Shown here piece by piece: positions 42,123-52,968 of a stretch of DNA of 64,000 nt. Position 1 is the stretch's first letter; each line of letters starts with the position of its first letter. The translations under genes were made by a program, and so were the position numbers. The stretch is from an uncultured Collinsella sp. (GTDB lineage: Bacteria; Actinomycetota; Coriobacteriia; Coriobacteriales; Coriobacteriaceae). The DNA is taken from NCBI GenBank assembly GCA_900752545.1, contig CAADVS010000038.1:1-64000 (forward strand). Direction: 5' to 3'. The notes below the pieces were generated by a model. That model saw nothing but the letters and a program-made list of their open reading frames with translations, did not search any database and was not told the origin of the DNA.

Positions 42123-42938
42123 TTAGCTGTGGCGGTACTCGGCGATGATGAAGTCGATGTCGGTTTGAAGGGTATCCAGGTTTGCCAAGCGCTCTTTGTC
42201 GGCAGGGCGCGTGCGGTAGTAGTACGGCGTCATCTGGAACACCGCCTCGATGTCGGCCTGGGTCTGGAGCGTAATATTCGCAGATACCCGCTGCGTTCCG
42301 ACCAACTCGAGCTCGGTAGTCTTCGGCAGCTTCTCGTCGTTAAGGTACGGCATATCGTAGAGCACTTCCTTAAGCCCAAACAGATGACGGGCACCCGGCA
42401 CCACGGTGTAGAGCGAGCCCTCCGGCGCCAGCACGCGGGCAAACTCGCGCTCGTTAAAGGGAGCGAAGAGCTCGGTCACCATATCGAAGGCGCCATCGGC
42501 CACAGGGATGTCCTTCATGTTGGCTACGAAATAGGTCGCATCGTCGCGCTTGGCGGCAAGGCGCACCATCTCTTTGCCCAGGTCGAAACCGTAAGCATCC
42601 ACGCCCGGCACCGCGCCCATGGCGCTGGTGTAATAGCCCTCGCCGCAGCAAATATCGAGCAGCGTCATGGGACCGCTCGTAGACGCAGCACGCCCAGACA
42701 CCTGCTTGCGCACCAGCTCGACCATCGCATCGCGCAACGGCGCGTAGTATCCACGGTTCAGAAAGTCACGACGGCTGCGCGCCTGTGACTTGGGATCGCC
42801 CATGGAGTCGCCGCTCTTGGACGAGCGCAATAGATATAGATAGCCCTCGCGCGCACGGTCAAACCGGTGTCCGCCCGCGCATGCAGCACCGCGTTCGTCA
42901 TCCACCAGCGGCTCATGGCAAACGGGACACAACAACAT
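42123..42938 (-). CDS. rlmA: 23S rRNA (guanine-N1)-methyltransferase
   Basis: A 271-residue methyltransferase. The N-terminal zinc site is CPVCHEPL...CAGGHRFD, followed by KSGDSMGDPKSQARSRRDFLNRGYYAPL (the RlmA signature) and the SAM loop LLDICCGEGYYT. It would methylate G745 or G748 of 23S rRNA; G748 methylation (RlmA-II, TlrB) affects tylosin binding. AAGGAGTTGCC precedes the ATG. Confidence 0.92.
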   Translation of the reverse strand: MLLCPVCHEPLVDDERGAACAGGHRFDRAREGYLYLLRSSKSGDSMGDPKSQARSRRDFLNRGYYAPLRDAMVELVRKQVSGRAASTSGPMTLLDICCGEGYYTSAMGAVPGVDAYGFDLGKEMVRLAAKRDDATYFVANMKDIPVADGAFDMVTELFAPFNEREFARVLAPEGSLYTVVPGARHLFGLKEVLYDMPYLNDEKLPKTTELELVGTQRVSANITLQTQADIEAVFQMTPYYYRTRPADKERLANLDTLQTDIDFIIAEYRHS

Positions 42939-42991
42939 GGCAACTCCTTAGCGCGAACAACACAACGCCCACCATTGTCGCACGCCTTCCC

Positions 42992-43055
42992 CGCCTAGTC
43001 ATTGGGGACGTTCTTGAATGAGTAATCGTTTTAGAACGTCCCCAATGACTAGGCG
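42992..43055. repeat. Perfect 23-bp inverted repeat between rlmA and the MATE gene
   Basis: Arms 42992-43014 and 43033-43055 are fully complementary (TAGTCATTGGGGACGTTCT within each) around an 18-base spacer. It lies between two divergent starts, and so is unlikely to be only a terminator. Confidence 0.88.
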
Positions 43056-43116
43056 ATTAGGAGTATCATCGTCTGCGCAAATAAGCACAAAAGAGCATGT
43101 TAGAGATTGAGAGCGT

Positions 43117-44499
43117 ATGGCTGACACCGTATCTAAGCACATTGACATGACCACCGGATCGCTGTGGCGCAATGTTCCCCTGTTCGCCTTCCCTGTGGCC
43201 GCCACGAGCATCTTGGAGCAACTGTCGAACCTCATCGCCACGGTCATCATCGGTAACTTCTCGGGCGACCAGGGAACCCTCGCCATGGCGGCGGTCGGCT
43301 CCAATGTTCCGCTTACCAGCCTTATGCTCAACCTGTTTATTGGCATGTCGCTTGGCTCCAACGTGGTCATCGCCAACGCTATCGGCCGCAACGATCAGAA
43401 CATGGTCAAACGCGCCGTCCACACCTCGATTCTTATGGCACTTGTGGGCTTTGTCGTCATCGCACTGGGCGAGATCTTTGCCGAGCCCATGCTCGCCGCG
43501 CTCAACGTTCCCGCCGAAACCATGCCGCTCGCTTCGCTCTACCTACGCGTCTTTTTGCTCAGCATGCCCTCGATCTTGCTTTACAACTTTGAGGCCGCGA
43601 TCTTCCGCTCCGTCGGCATCACCCGCATGCCGCTGCAGGCGCTTGCCGTGTCCACCGTCCTCAACATTGGCCTGGACCTCATCTTTGTCCCCGTACTCCA
43701 CTGGGGCGTCGCGGGCGTCGCCATCGCCACCGCCATCGCCTACACCGTCAGCGCCGCTACGCTCTTTATCCGCCTGCTCAAGACCGACTCCGTCGTCCGC
43801 GTCACCCCGCGCGACCTGGCTATCGACCCCGTCGCCCTCAAGCGCATCGTCAAGATCGGCCTGCCCGCCGGCATCCAGAGCGCCGTCTTTGCCGTCGCCA
43901 ACATCATCATCCAGTCTGCTATCAACAGCCTGGGCACCGAGGTCATGGCGGCATCGAGCGCCGCTATGAGCTTGGAGTACGTATGCTACAACCTGCTCAA
44001 CAGCTTTAGCCAGGCTTGCACCACCTTTGTGGGACAAAACCACGGTGCCCGCCAGATCGACCGCTGCACCAAAACGCTCAAGGTCTGCCTGGTCGAAGGC
44101 GGTATCGTTGCACTCACCACGATCATCGTTATTGTCGGCCTGGGGCGCGAGATCTTGTCGCTGTTCAACAGCGATCCCAACATCGTCTCGATCGGCTATA
44201 TCCGCGTGTGTTCGATCTTCCCGGCGTACGCCTTTAGCATGTTCTACGAAAACATGTCCGGCTACCTACGCGGCTTTGGTATCTCGCTCACGCCCGCCCT
44301 CATCACCATGATCTGCGTCTGCGACATCCGCTTCTATTGGGTGTTCTGCGTGTTCCCGCACTTCCGCACCTTTGCGAACATCATGATGGTCTACCCCATC
44401 AGCCTGGGCACCACGGCGTTCTTTATGGTCGTGGCGGTACTACTTTGCCACCCGGCACGCACCTATCGCGCCACCCAAGCCAAAGCGACAGCCCGCTAG
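43117..44499 (+). CDS. MATE-family efflux transporter
   Basis: A 460-residue pump with 12 predicted helices in two halves, exporting cationic drugs or metabolites by Na+ or H+ exchange. LEQLSNLIATVIIGNFSG, AAVGSNVPLTSLMLNLFIGMSLGSNVVIANAIGRND and GLPAGIQSAVFAVANIIIQSAINSLG are characteristic. The upstream GAGAGC is a weak ribosome binding site. It stands alone after the 23-bp inverted repeat. The substrate is unknown. Confidence 0.92.
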   Translation: MADTVSKHIDMTTGSLWRNVPLFAFPVAATSILEQLSNLIATVIIGNFSGDQGTLAMAAVGSNVPLTSLMLNLFIGMSLGSNVVIANAIGRNDQNMVKRAVHTSILMALVGFVVIALGEIFAEPMLAALNVPAETMPLASLYLRVFLLSMPSILLYNFEAAIFRSVGITRMPLQALAVSTVLNIGLDLIFVPVLHWGVAGVAIATAIAYTVSAATLFIRLLKTDSVVRVTPRDLAIDPVALKRIVKIGLPAGIQSAVFAVANIIIQSAINSLGTEVMAASSAAMSLEYVCYNLLNSFSQACTTFVGQNHGARQIDRCTKTLKVCLVEGGIVALTTIIVIVGLGREILSLFNSDPNIVSIGYIRVCSIFPAYAFSMFYENMSGYLRGFGISLTPALITMICVCDIRFYWVFCVFPHFRTFANIMMVYPISLGTTAFFMVVAVLLCHPARTYRATQAKATAR

Positions 44500-44526
44500 A
44501 CACCGCACTCAACGCCACGCCAGTCA

Positions 44527-45393
44527 TTAATTGACAATATGCGAGCTCATATAGTCGATAAAGCGCCTCGTGGCGATAGGCATGGTATCCCAGCTGCGCC
44601 AAGCTGCCACTACGTCGCGCGAGGGAGCATGCACGATGGGTCGCACACGAATATCGGCTCGCATGCCCTCCACAGTACGACGGTAGAGCATGCTCACGCC
44701 TAGGCCCTCCTCCACCATCGCCATGATGGTGTAGTCGTCAGTCACCTCACTCGTCACGTGCGGCGACAGCCCATGTGTCGCAAATGCATCGAGCACCAGG
44801 CTCTGTTCGCCCTCATCCAGCAGCACAAAGGGCTCGGACGCCAGGTCGGCGAGCGTCACCTTTTCCTTTGCCGCCAGCGGATGCGCAGCCGGCAGCAGCG
44901 CCACCAACTCGTCGTGATAGACCACACGCTTCTCGAGGCCTGCGGTAAACCCGCGCGCCGTAAAGCAAAAATCCACCACGCCGTCGTGCACCCACTGAGC
45001 GTTGCGCGTGTAATCGCCCTGCTTGAGGGTAAAGCGTACGCCCGGGTGCAGCGTACCAAAGTCGCGGATCACACGCGGCAGCACGGTACGGCTCACGTTG
45101 GTAAACGTCGCGATGCGAATATCGGTCGACGAAAGCCCCAGCAGCTCCTGGCGCTTGCCCTCGAGCTCGGCCTCGGCGGTCACAATCTGGCGCAGGTACG
45201 GCAGATACTGCTTGCCATCGCGCGTAAGCGAAACGCCCTGCTTTCCGCGCTCGATAAGCGTGGTGCCCAGCTCGCGCTCGAGCGCCTTGACGGCCTGGCT
45301 CACCGCACTTTGCGTATAGCCCAACTCGTCCGCCGCGCCCTTAAGACTGCCGCGATCGACCACCATACAAACAATCTGATACCGCGATGCCAT
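44527..45393 (-). CDS. LysR-family transcriptional regulator
   Basis: A 288-residue regulator with HTH (GSLKGAADELGYTQSAVSQAVKALE) and effector domain (from DIRIATFTNVSRTVLP). It resembles the LysR protein at 4363-5220 (shared TFxxVxxxVLP, DDYTIMAMVEEGLGVSML) and, like it, is divergent from an EamA transporter. GGAGGCACG precedes the ATG. Effector unknown. Confidence 0.92.
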   Translation of the reverse strand: MASRYQIVCMVVDRGSLKGAADELGYTQSAVSQAVKALERELGTTLIERGKQGVSLTRDGKQYLPYLRQIVTAEAELEGKRQELLGLSSTDIRIATFTNVSRTVLPRVIRDFGTLHPGVRFTLKQGDYTRNAQWVHDGVVDFCFTARGFTAGLEKRVVYHDELVALLPAAHPLAAKEKVTLADLASEPFVLLDEGEQSLVLDAFATHGLSPHVTSEVTDDYTIMAMVEEGLGVSMLYRRTVEGMRADIRVRPIVHAPSRDVVAAWRSWDTMPIATRRFIDYMSSHIVN

Positions 45394-45441
45394 CGTGCCT
45401 CCACATCAATGCAGCCGTAAAACGTTTTGCCAGCGCTTTTC

Positions 45442-45454
45442 CTAATGACATTAG
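45442..45454. promoter_or_regulatory. CTAATGACATTAG palindrome between LysR and EamA
   Basis: A perfect odd palindrome of 13 bases in the 158-base divergent region, a candidate LysR site. AT-rich sequence around it can hold promoters for both genes. Confidence 0.45.
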
Positions 45455-45551
45455 CATTTCTTAATCATACTGAAGATACATTCGCTTTACTACATCCACA
45501 TCTGGGAGCAGAATCCTTTTTACGAAACCGTTCTGTAACAAAAGGAGTCCC

Positions 45552-46454
45552 ATGGATCGCAAAAAAGCAATCGCGCTCTCATTTTCCGTTCCCGTCGCAT
45601 GGGGCTTTTCGTACCCCCTCATGAAGATCGGCATGGACAGTATGAACGCCACGAGCATCGTTGCGCTGCGCTGCATCATCGCCTTTGTGGCTTGCCTGCT
45701 GCTCTTCCACAAGCGCGCTTTCCGCATCAACCGCGACCTTATGGTCCGCGCTGCCATCATCGGCGCCATTATGGCAACCGAACTCACCTGCATGTGCCTG
45801 GGCTCCAGCCTCACCTCCGCCTCCACCGCCGGCTTTTTGCAGAGCCTGACGGTCGTGATCGTGCCGTTTGCCAACGCCGCCCTGCTGCGTCGTGCCCCCG
45901 AGCGCAAAGTGCTCGTCGGCACCGCCATCGTCACCTGCGGTATGTTGCTGCTCTCGGGCGCCGACTTCACCAGCCTGAACCCGGGCGCGCTCATCATGCT
46001 GCTCTCCGCTTTTGTCTATGCCGGCCATATCATTGTGGCGAAGCGCTTTGTCGAAGATGTCGACCCGCTGGCCCTGGGCGTTTGGCAGCTGGGCTTCGGA
46101 GGCTTGTTCTCGGGTATCGCCGCATTCACCTTTGGCGGTTTCACGCTTCCCGGCACGCCGAGCGAGATCGTCGTTGTCGTCGCACTCGCACTCATCTGCT
46201 CTGCCTATGGCTTTATCACCCAAACACTCGTGCAGCCCCACGTGCCCGCCGAGACCACCGGCTTCGCCTTCTCGCTCGAGCCGGTCTGCTCTGCCGTCTT
46301 CTCGTTCTTCCTGGTCGGCGAGGTTCTGAGCCCCATCGCCTTCTTTGGCGCCGCCCTCATCCTAACCGGCGTCATGGTGGCAACCGTCGAGCTTCCGCGC
46401 CTTCGCGCACATGGACACACCCGTATGGCAGGAGCGCCCGAGCACGTCTCGTAG
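45552..46454 (+). CDS. EamA-family (DMT) transporter
   Basis: A 300-residue membrane protein with ten predicted helices in two EamA repeats. VPVAWGFSYPLMKIGMDSMN opens the first, and SLEPVCSAVFSFFLVGEVLSP lies in the second. AAAAGGAGTCCC precedes the ATG. It is divergent from its probable LysR regulator. The substrate is unknown. It is the second such pair in the window. Confidence 0.9.
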   Translation: MDRKKAIALSFSVPVAWGFSYPLMKIGMDSMNATSIVALRCIIAFVACLLLFHKRAFRINRDLMVRAAIIGAIMATELTCMCLGSSLTSASTAGFLQSLTVVIVPFANAALLRRAPERKVLVGTAIVTCGMLLLSGADFTSLNPGALIMLLSAFVYAGHIIVAKRFVEDVDPLALGVWQLGFGGLFSGIAAFTFGGFTLPGTPSEIVVVVALALICSAYGFITQTLVQPHVPAETTGFAFSLEPVCSAVFSFFLVGEVLSPIAFFGAALILTGVMVATVELPRLRAHGHTRMAGAPEHVS

Positions 46455-46542
46455 GCCCCGTTCTTCATACAGCCGTGTCATAAAGGCAACCGGTGCGCCT
46501 TTACAATAGATGCCAACAGAGCATCTACCATAAAGGAGCCCC

Positions 46543-47268
46543 ATGGACACCGCAACTCGCGACCACAACATAGCAACTTGGTTGGGCGATGCACCGCAGC
46601 CGGTACGTGACACTACGAACCAGCTGCTCGAGCGTATCGCCCTTTTGCGTGCCGAGCAGACCATCTACCCGGCACAAGACGACATCCTCAATGCCCTCGC
46701 CTACACGCCGGCCGACCAGGTCAAGGTTGTCATCTTGGGTCAAGATCCCTATCACGGACCCAACCAGGCAATGGGGCTGTCGTTTTCGGTCCCCACGACG
46801 CAAACCAAGTTGCCGCCGAGCCTGCGCAACATCTATAAGGAACTCAAAGCCGATCTGGGTTGCCCCATTCCCGCCACGGGAGACCTAACACCATGGGCAC
46901 AACAGGGCGTCCTGCTCCTCAACACCACGCTCACCGTGCGCGAGCATGCCGCGAACTCGCACGCCAAACTGGGCTGGAGCACGCTCACCGACTACGTTAT
47001 CGAACGCTGCTGCCAGCTGCCCCAGCCGGTAGTCTTTTTGGCATGGGGTCGCTTTGCCCAGCAGATGGTCGAAGGCAAGCTCGTCGCAGTCGGCGCGGGC
47101 AAGGCAACCGACAAGTTCTGTCTGGCCTCCACGCACCCCTCGCCGCTTTCGGCCAACCGTGCCACGGCAGAACTCCCCGCCTTTATGGGGTCGCGTCCCT
47201 TCTCGGCAGCCAATCGGCTACTCGAACAGCACAGCTCGACCCCCGTCAACTGGACTTGCCTCGGCTAA
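46543..47268 (+). CDS. ung: Uracil-DNA glycosylase
   Basis: A 241-residue family 1 glycosylase that removes uracil from DNA. The catalytic water-activating motif is GQDPYHG, LLLNTTLTV follows, and the DNA-intercalation loop is HPSPLSANR. AAAGGAGCCCC precedes the ATG. Two small hairpins lie in the 88-base leader (46484-46504, 46508-46526) with unclear meaning. Confidence 0.96.
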   Translation: MDTATRDHNIATWLGDAPQPVRDTTNQLLERIALLRAEQTIYPAQDDILNALAYTPADQVKVVILGQDPYHGPNQAMGLSFSVPTTQTKLPPSLRNIYKELKADLGCPIPATGDLTPWAQQGVLLLNTTLTVREHAANSHAKLGWSTLTDYVIERCCQLPQPVVFLAWGRFAQQMVEGKLVAVGAGKATDKFCLASTHPSPLSANRATAELPAFMGSRPFSAANRLLEQHSSTPVNWTCLG

Positions 47269-47282
47269 AAATCGATATATCA

Positions 47283-47317
47283 AAAACGCGCCCGACGGCT
47301 TTCCATCGGGCGCGTTT
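47283..47317. terminator. Bidirectional terminator between ung and the SDR gene
   Basis: AAACGCGCCCGA pairs with TCGGGCGCGTTT around a ten-base loop, with A and T runs on the two sides. Confidence 0.9.
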
Positions 47318-47318
47318 C

Positions 47319-47999
47319 CTATTCGGGCCAAATAAATTGCGTGCGGCCGGCCTCGCCGCCATCGATCAACAGACTCTGTCCGGTCATAAACCGATTGGTC
47401 ACGCCCACAAAGTAGATCCACTCGGCGATCTCTTGGGCGGTGGCCCAGCGCTTAAGCGGCGTGAGCTCCATAATCTGGTTCCACAGGTGTTCGTCTTCCA
47501 TCACGCAACGGTTGAGCGGCGTGATAACGCCGCCCGGGTCCACACTGTTGGCGATGGCCTGCGGTGCCAGGCGGTTTGCAAGGTTCTTGGTGTAGGCGAT
47601 AACGCCGCCCTTGCTGGCGGCATAGACGGGAAACTCCGAACCCGTATGGCCGCTCGCCGAGCCCACATTGACCACGGATTTGATAGCCGGCGCCGGCTTG
47701 GCGACAAGCCCCTCCCCCACAAAAGCGTAGCGCTCGGTCACGTTGATGGTGCCACACAGGTTGGCGGCGATATCGTCGGCCGAATCCTGCGTACCGGCAA
47801 CGTTCACGATTACCTGGGGTTCAAGGTCGCTTGGAAACGAGCCCGGCTCGCGGACATCAACAATCAGATGGCGGTAGCGCTCGTGTTCGATCGCCGCCGG
47901 CAAAAGATCAAAGCCCACGACCTCGTGGCCCTCGTCCAAAAAGCGCTGCACGCATGCGGCTCCGATACCGCCCGAAGCACCCGTGATCAAAACCCGCAT
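47319..47999 (-). CDS. Short-chain dehydrogenase/reductase
   Basis: A 226-residue Rossmann-fold oxidoreductase. The cofactor loop is GASGGIG (residues 7-13), VNVAG is in place of the usual NNAG, and the active site is Ser plus YAASK. AGGAG precedes the ATG. It starts nine bases after the YhhQ-family transporter gene on the same strand. Substrate unknown; the acidic residue after strand 2 (GFDLL) suggests NAD+. Confidence 0.88.
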   Translation of the reverse strand: MRVLITGASGGIGAACVQRFLDEGHEVVGFDLLPAAIEHERYRHLIVDVREPGSFPSDLEPQVIVNVAGTQDSADDIAANLCGTINVTERYAFVGEGLVAKPAPAIKSVVNVGSASGHTGSEFPVYAASKGGVIAYTKNLANRLAPQAIANSVDPGGVITPLNRCVMEDEHLWNQIMELTPLKRWATAQEIAEWIYFVGVTNRFMTGQSLLIDGGEAGRTQFIWPE

Positions 48000-48008
48000 A
48001 CTTGCTCC

Positions 48009-48731
48009 TTAGGCGGTTGCGTGGCGCTCGAGGTACTCGGAGCCCACATTCTCGCGCTCCCAGCCGCGCACGACCTTGTAGCCCACGGGGCTCAGGAAGA
48101 CCTCGCACAGCAGCTCGGCAACAGCGCCCGTCAGCGAGCACATAAGGACCTGCACCCAGGTCCAACCAAAGAACGTGTGGCTCACCACAATGGCAAAGAC
48201 TAGATTGTCGATAAACTGGCCAACACCCGTAGACACATAGGAGCGGAAGGCAAAGCTCGCAAAGTTATTCTTTTTGAGCATACGGCCGAGCGACTGGTTG
48301 AGCGTGGAGTTAACCACGGCAGAAACGAGCATTGCCAGCGAAGAGCCCAGCACCACGTACCAGGTGCCGCCGATGGTGGCGTTAAGGGCAGTGTTGACCT
48401 CGATCATGCCCGTGTCGTAGTAGGCGCCCCACATGCCGGGCGTGAGCGAGCATGCCCAAAAGCACAGGCTCACGGCCAGGTTGACCAGCAGTGCGAGGAT
48501 AGAGATTTTAATGGATGCCTTGGCGCCAAAGCGCTTGCAGATCATGTCCTGGCACAAAAACGAAACCCAGCTCACCACAAAGCCGCAATCGAGTGCCAGA
48601 TACGGCAGGCTGATGAGCTCTTTGTTGGCCAGCAGGTTCATCATGATGACGCTCACGAAAAACAGCGAAACCGTTGCCGCGGGAATGCTCCGCAACAGGA
48701 CCTTGTAGTCCTCCATGACCTTCTTGATCAT
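48009..48731 (-). CDS. YhhQ-family queuosine precursor transporter
   Basis: A 240-residue protein of the VUT/COG1738 family with about six helices, which imports queuosine precursors such as preQ0, preQ1 or queuine. LDCGFVVSWVSFLCQDMICKRFGAKASIK and STGVGQFIDNLVFAIVVSHTFFGW are typical. AAAGGAG precedes the ATG. A candidate preQ1 riboswitch lies in the leader and would fit this substrate. It is followed directly by the SDR gene. Confidence 0.88.
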   Translation of the reverse strand: MIKKVMEDYKVLLRSIPAATVSLFFVSVIMMNLLANKELISLPYLALDCGFVVSWVSFLCQDMICKRFGAKASIKISILALLVNLAVSLCFWACSLTPGMWGAYYDTGMIEVNTALNATIGGTWYVVLGSSLAMLVSAVVNSTLNQSLGRMLKKNNFASFAFRSYVSTGVGQFIDNLVFAIVVSHTFFGWTWVQVLMCSLTGAVAELLCEVFLSPVGYKVVRGWERENVGSEYLERHATA

Positions 48732-48737
48732 TATGTA

Positions 48738-48790
48738 CTCCTTTGGTTTTAGGTTTAACGAGCAGGATATCGGACCCGAACTGCTCGGAC
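48738..48790 (-). promoter_or_regulatory. Candidate preQ1-I riboswitch
   Basis: On the minus strand CGAGCAG (from 48787) pairs with CTGCTCG (to 48759), with TTC directly after the 5' arm and GGGT in the loop. An A-rich tail (GTTAAACCTAAAACC) follows, in which ACC can pair with GGT as the pseudoknot, and then the AAAGGAG ribosome binding site. This layout is that of class I preQ1 aptamers controlling translation. Confidence 0.5.
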
Positions 48791-48887
48791 GCCTCGGTCT
48801 TGAGACGACGGTGGGTATGATAGCCGCTCACGCGGCATCAGGCAAGCAATCGGCGCGGCAGCCCCGCAGAGCCACCGCGCCGATGCG

Positions 48888-50501
<1,614 letters not shown>

Positions 50502-50638
50502 GCGGATCCTTTCTTGCATTGAGTGCATTACGTCGATGTAACCGCACTATTGTAGCCGCGAAATCCCGCTCTAGGGCGCCTATCAGGACAAATTCATCAG
50601 TTGGGACCTGGGCAGCCGGCCCAATCCGTATTTACCTC

Positions 50639-50689
50639 TTGCAGAACTGTGCATAGTGTATATATACTGTGCTTACCGGTTATATACAC
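50639..50689 (+). promoter_or_regulatory. Promoter and operator of the GntR-ABC operon
   Basis: TTGCAG (50639-50644) and TATATA (50661-50666) are spaced like -35 and -10 boxes. GTGTATATA (50656-50664) and TATATACAC (50681-50689) form an inverted repeat over the -10 box, a likely site for the GntR regulator. Confidence 0.6.
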
Positions 50690-50716
50690 GTGTAGCCCAA
50701 CAGCTAAGGAGCCGCT

Positions 50717-51097
50717 GTGGACATCATCCTATCCAATTCGAGCGACAAGCCCATCTACGAGCAGATAACCTCGCAAGTCAAAGCTCAGATCTTATCGGGC
50801 ACGCTCGCCGCGGGAGCAAAACTCCCCAGCATCCGTGCGCTCGCGAGCGATCTTGGCGTGAGCGTCATCACCACCAAGCGCGCCTACGCCGACCTGGAGC
50901 AGCTCGGGTTTATCTGCACCGTGCAGGGCAAGGGCTGTTTTGTCGCCGAGGGCAACCAGGAGCTCTTGCGTGAAAACCAGCTCTGCCATATCGAAGAGCT
51001 GCTTGCGAAAGCGGCAAGCCAAGCCGAAGCCTTAGGCGTCACGCGCGACAAGCTGCACGAAATGCTCGACCTGGTAGCCCCCGAAACCATGCAGTAG
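50717..51097 (+). CDS. GntR-family regulator, YtrA type
   Basis: A 126-residue repressor. The N-terminal winged helix (PIYEQITSQVKAQILSGTLAAGAKLPSIRALASDLGVSVITTKRAYADLEQLGFI) is followed by a short dimerisation helix only, as in YtrA. The GTG start follows AAGGAG. It is the first gene of an operon with an ABC ATPase and permease and probably represses it through the palindrome at 50656. Confidence 0.93.
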   Translation: MDIILSNSSDKPIYEQITSQVKAQILSGTLAAGAKLPSIRALASDLGVSVITTKRAYADLEQLGFICTVQGKGCFVAEGNQELLRENQLCHIEELLAKAASQAEALGVTRDKLHEMLDLVAPETMQ

Positions 51098-51120
51098 CCA
51101 TCTGCAAGAAAGGCTATACC

Positions 51121-52002
51121 ATGCAAAACCTTTTAGAACTCAAAGGCATTTCACGCCGTGTGAGCGACCGTTTTTCGCTGCGTGACGTCACGCTTGCCGT
51201 GGAGCCTGGCCAGATCGTTGGCTTTGTGGGCGCAAATGGCGCTGGCAAAACAACGACGATTCGAGCCGCGCTCGGGCTTATCAAACTCGATGCCGGCGAG
51301 GTGCACCTGTTTGGGCAGCGCTGTGGCGCCGACTCACCCGGTGAAGCGCAGCGCTGCTTGCGCACCCGTGTCGGTCTCGTGCTGGACACGTGTCCTTTCC
51401 CTTCAACGCTCAAGGTGGGCCAGATCGAGGCACTCGTAGGCCCGGCGTACCCCACGTGGGACCGCAAAACGTTCGCCGGATTCATCGACCGATTTGGCCT
51501 CGATCCCAAGACAAAGGTCAAGGACCTCTCCCGCGGCATGGGCATGAAACTGCAGCTTGCCTGCGCGCTCAGCCACCAGGCCAAGCTGCTCGTTTTGGAC
51601 GAAGCCACCGCGGGCCTCGATCCCATGGCACGCGAGGAGCTGCTCGATGAGCTGCTCGCCTTTGTTTCCGACGGCCTGCGCAGCGTGCTGCTCTCGAGCC
51701 ATATTACGTCCGACCTCGATCGCGCCGCCGACCGCGTCATCTGCATCGATAACGGCTCGATTATTTTTGACCTGCCGCGCGAGGACATTACCGACCGCGT
51801 CGGCATCGCCCACTGTACCCAAGCACAGGCCGCCGAGCTTATGGCTTGCGTCGAAGGCGCCCGTGCCGTCCACCACGCCTATAGCGTGGACGTGCTCGTG
51901 CCCAACCACCGCGAAGTGCTCGAGGCCTTCCCAGAGATTCCCTGCGATCGGGCAACCATTGATGACTATCTGCGCCTCATGCTGAAAGGGGCTTCGAAAT
52001 GA
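51121..52002 (+). CDS. ABC transporter ATP-binding protein
   Basis: A 293-residue ATPase. Walker A is GANGAGKTT, the signature is LSRGMGMKL (a variant of LSGGQ), Walker B is LLVLDEATAGLD, and the H-loop is SSHI. It closely resembles YtrB/BcrA-like exporters, often involved in antibiotic or peptide stress. It lies 23 bases after the GntR gene and overlaps the permease gene by four bases. Confidence 0.92.
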   Translation: MQNLLELKGISRRVSDRFSLRDVTLAVEPGQIVGFVGANGAGKTTTIRAALGLIKLDAGEVHLFGQRCGADSPGEAQRCLRTRVGLVLDTCPFPSTLKVGQIEALVGPAYPTWDRKTFAGFIDRFGLDPKTKVKDLSRGMGMKLQLACALSHQAKLLVLDEATAGLDPMAREELLDELLAFVSDGLRSVLLSSHITSDLDRAADRVICIDNGSIIFDLPREDITDRVGIAHCTQAQAAELMACVEGARAVHHAYSVDVLVPNHREVLEAFPEIPCDRATIDDYLRLMLKGASK

Positions 52003-52697
52003 AACGCGCCTTTATGTCCGAGCTCGCCATCGTTCGCACGCTCACCCCGAGCATCGCGGGCGTCGGCCTGTTCATCTTCGTCGTGCTAACCCTTGCCAAC
52101 GCGTCGGATGGCGATTCCGGCATGAGCGCCGGCGCCTGCGCGGTCAGCGCCATGTCGCCCATCATGGTCATGAGCTCGCTGGCCGGCTTCGACAATCAAA
52201 ACGGATGGGAGCGTTATCGGGCAACGCTGCCTCTCACGCGCAAAGACATAATTTGCGCACGCTACCTGTGCATCGTTGTCTTCTCGGTCGTCATGGCATG
52301 CGCGGCTACGCTTCTGAACATCCTCGCCCTTCCGCTCTTCGACCCCATGGGCATCCCTTCGACATGCCAGACGATCTTTGAAATCGCAACCGCCTCGGCG
52401 GCATCGATGCTCATCTCCCTCATGATGGTATTCTTGACACAGCCGCTGTTCTTCCGATTTGGACACATGGAGGCGCTGCGCCTATCCGTTGGCCTGTTTG
52501 CCATGCTCGGATGCCTTGCCATGGCCACGCTGAGCTCCTCCAACCCCATCAGCAACTGGCTCATGTCGATTGCCGGAGCGAATCCCGATCCCGCCGTTCT
52601 GGGCTGTCTGTGTGCAGGCATCGCCGCACTTACCCTCGCGCTATGTGCAATCAGCTGCGCAGTCAGCACCAAGGTCTATCGGGCACGCGACCTGTAA
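51999..52697 (+). CDS. ABC-2-type permease
   Basis: A 232-residue membrane protein with six predicted helices, partner of the preceding ATPase. NGWERYRATLPLTRKDIICARYLCIVV is the characteristic cytoplasmic segment of ABC-2 permeases from YtrA-type operons. Overlap with the ATPase gene shows translational coupling. Substrate unknown. Confidence 0.88.
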   Translation: MKRAFMSELAIVRTLTPSIAGVGLFIFVVLTLANASDGDSGMSAGACAVSAMSPIMVMSSLAGFDNQNGWERYRATLPLTRKDIICARYLCIVVFSVVMACAATLLNILALPLFDPMGIPSTCQTIFEIATASAASMLISLMMVFLTQPLFFRFGHMEALRLSVGLFAMLGCLAMATLSSSNPISNWLMSIAGANPDPAVLGCLCAGIAALTLALCAISCAVSTKVYRARDL

Positions 52698-52968
52698 TCG
52701 ACAGCCAAAGGGCTTGGGCTGCACGCCACCTCATTTACTAGATAAGACGAAGCAACAACAACGCCGCCGCCCTTCGAAGCATGCCGTTTAGATCTTGGAA
52801 ACCAAAGAGAAGTCGACAGCATATCGACAATTCGAGCCTTCACCAAATGGCTCCCCGGAACATAACCCCCGTCTCGCCGCGGCCATATCAAACCTTCATG
52901 GTGGGGCGGTATCCTCATGTCCATAAAACTCGCAGGATAAACCCATTATCCAAGGAGGCACCGTACCC

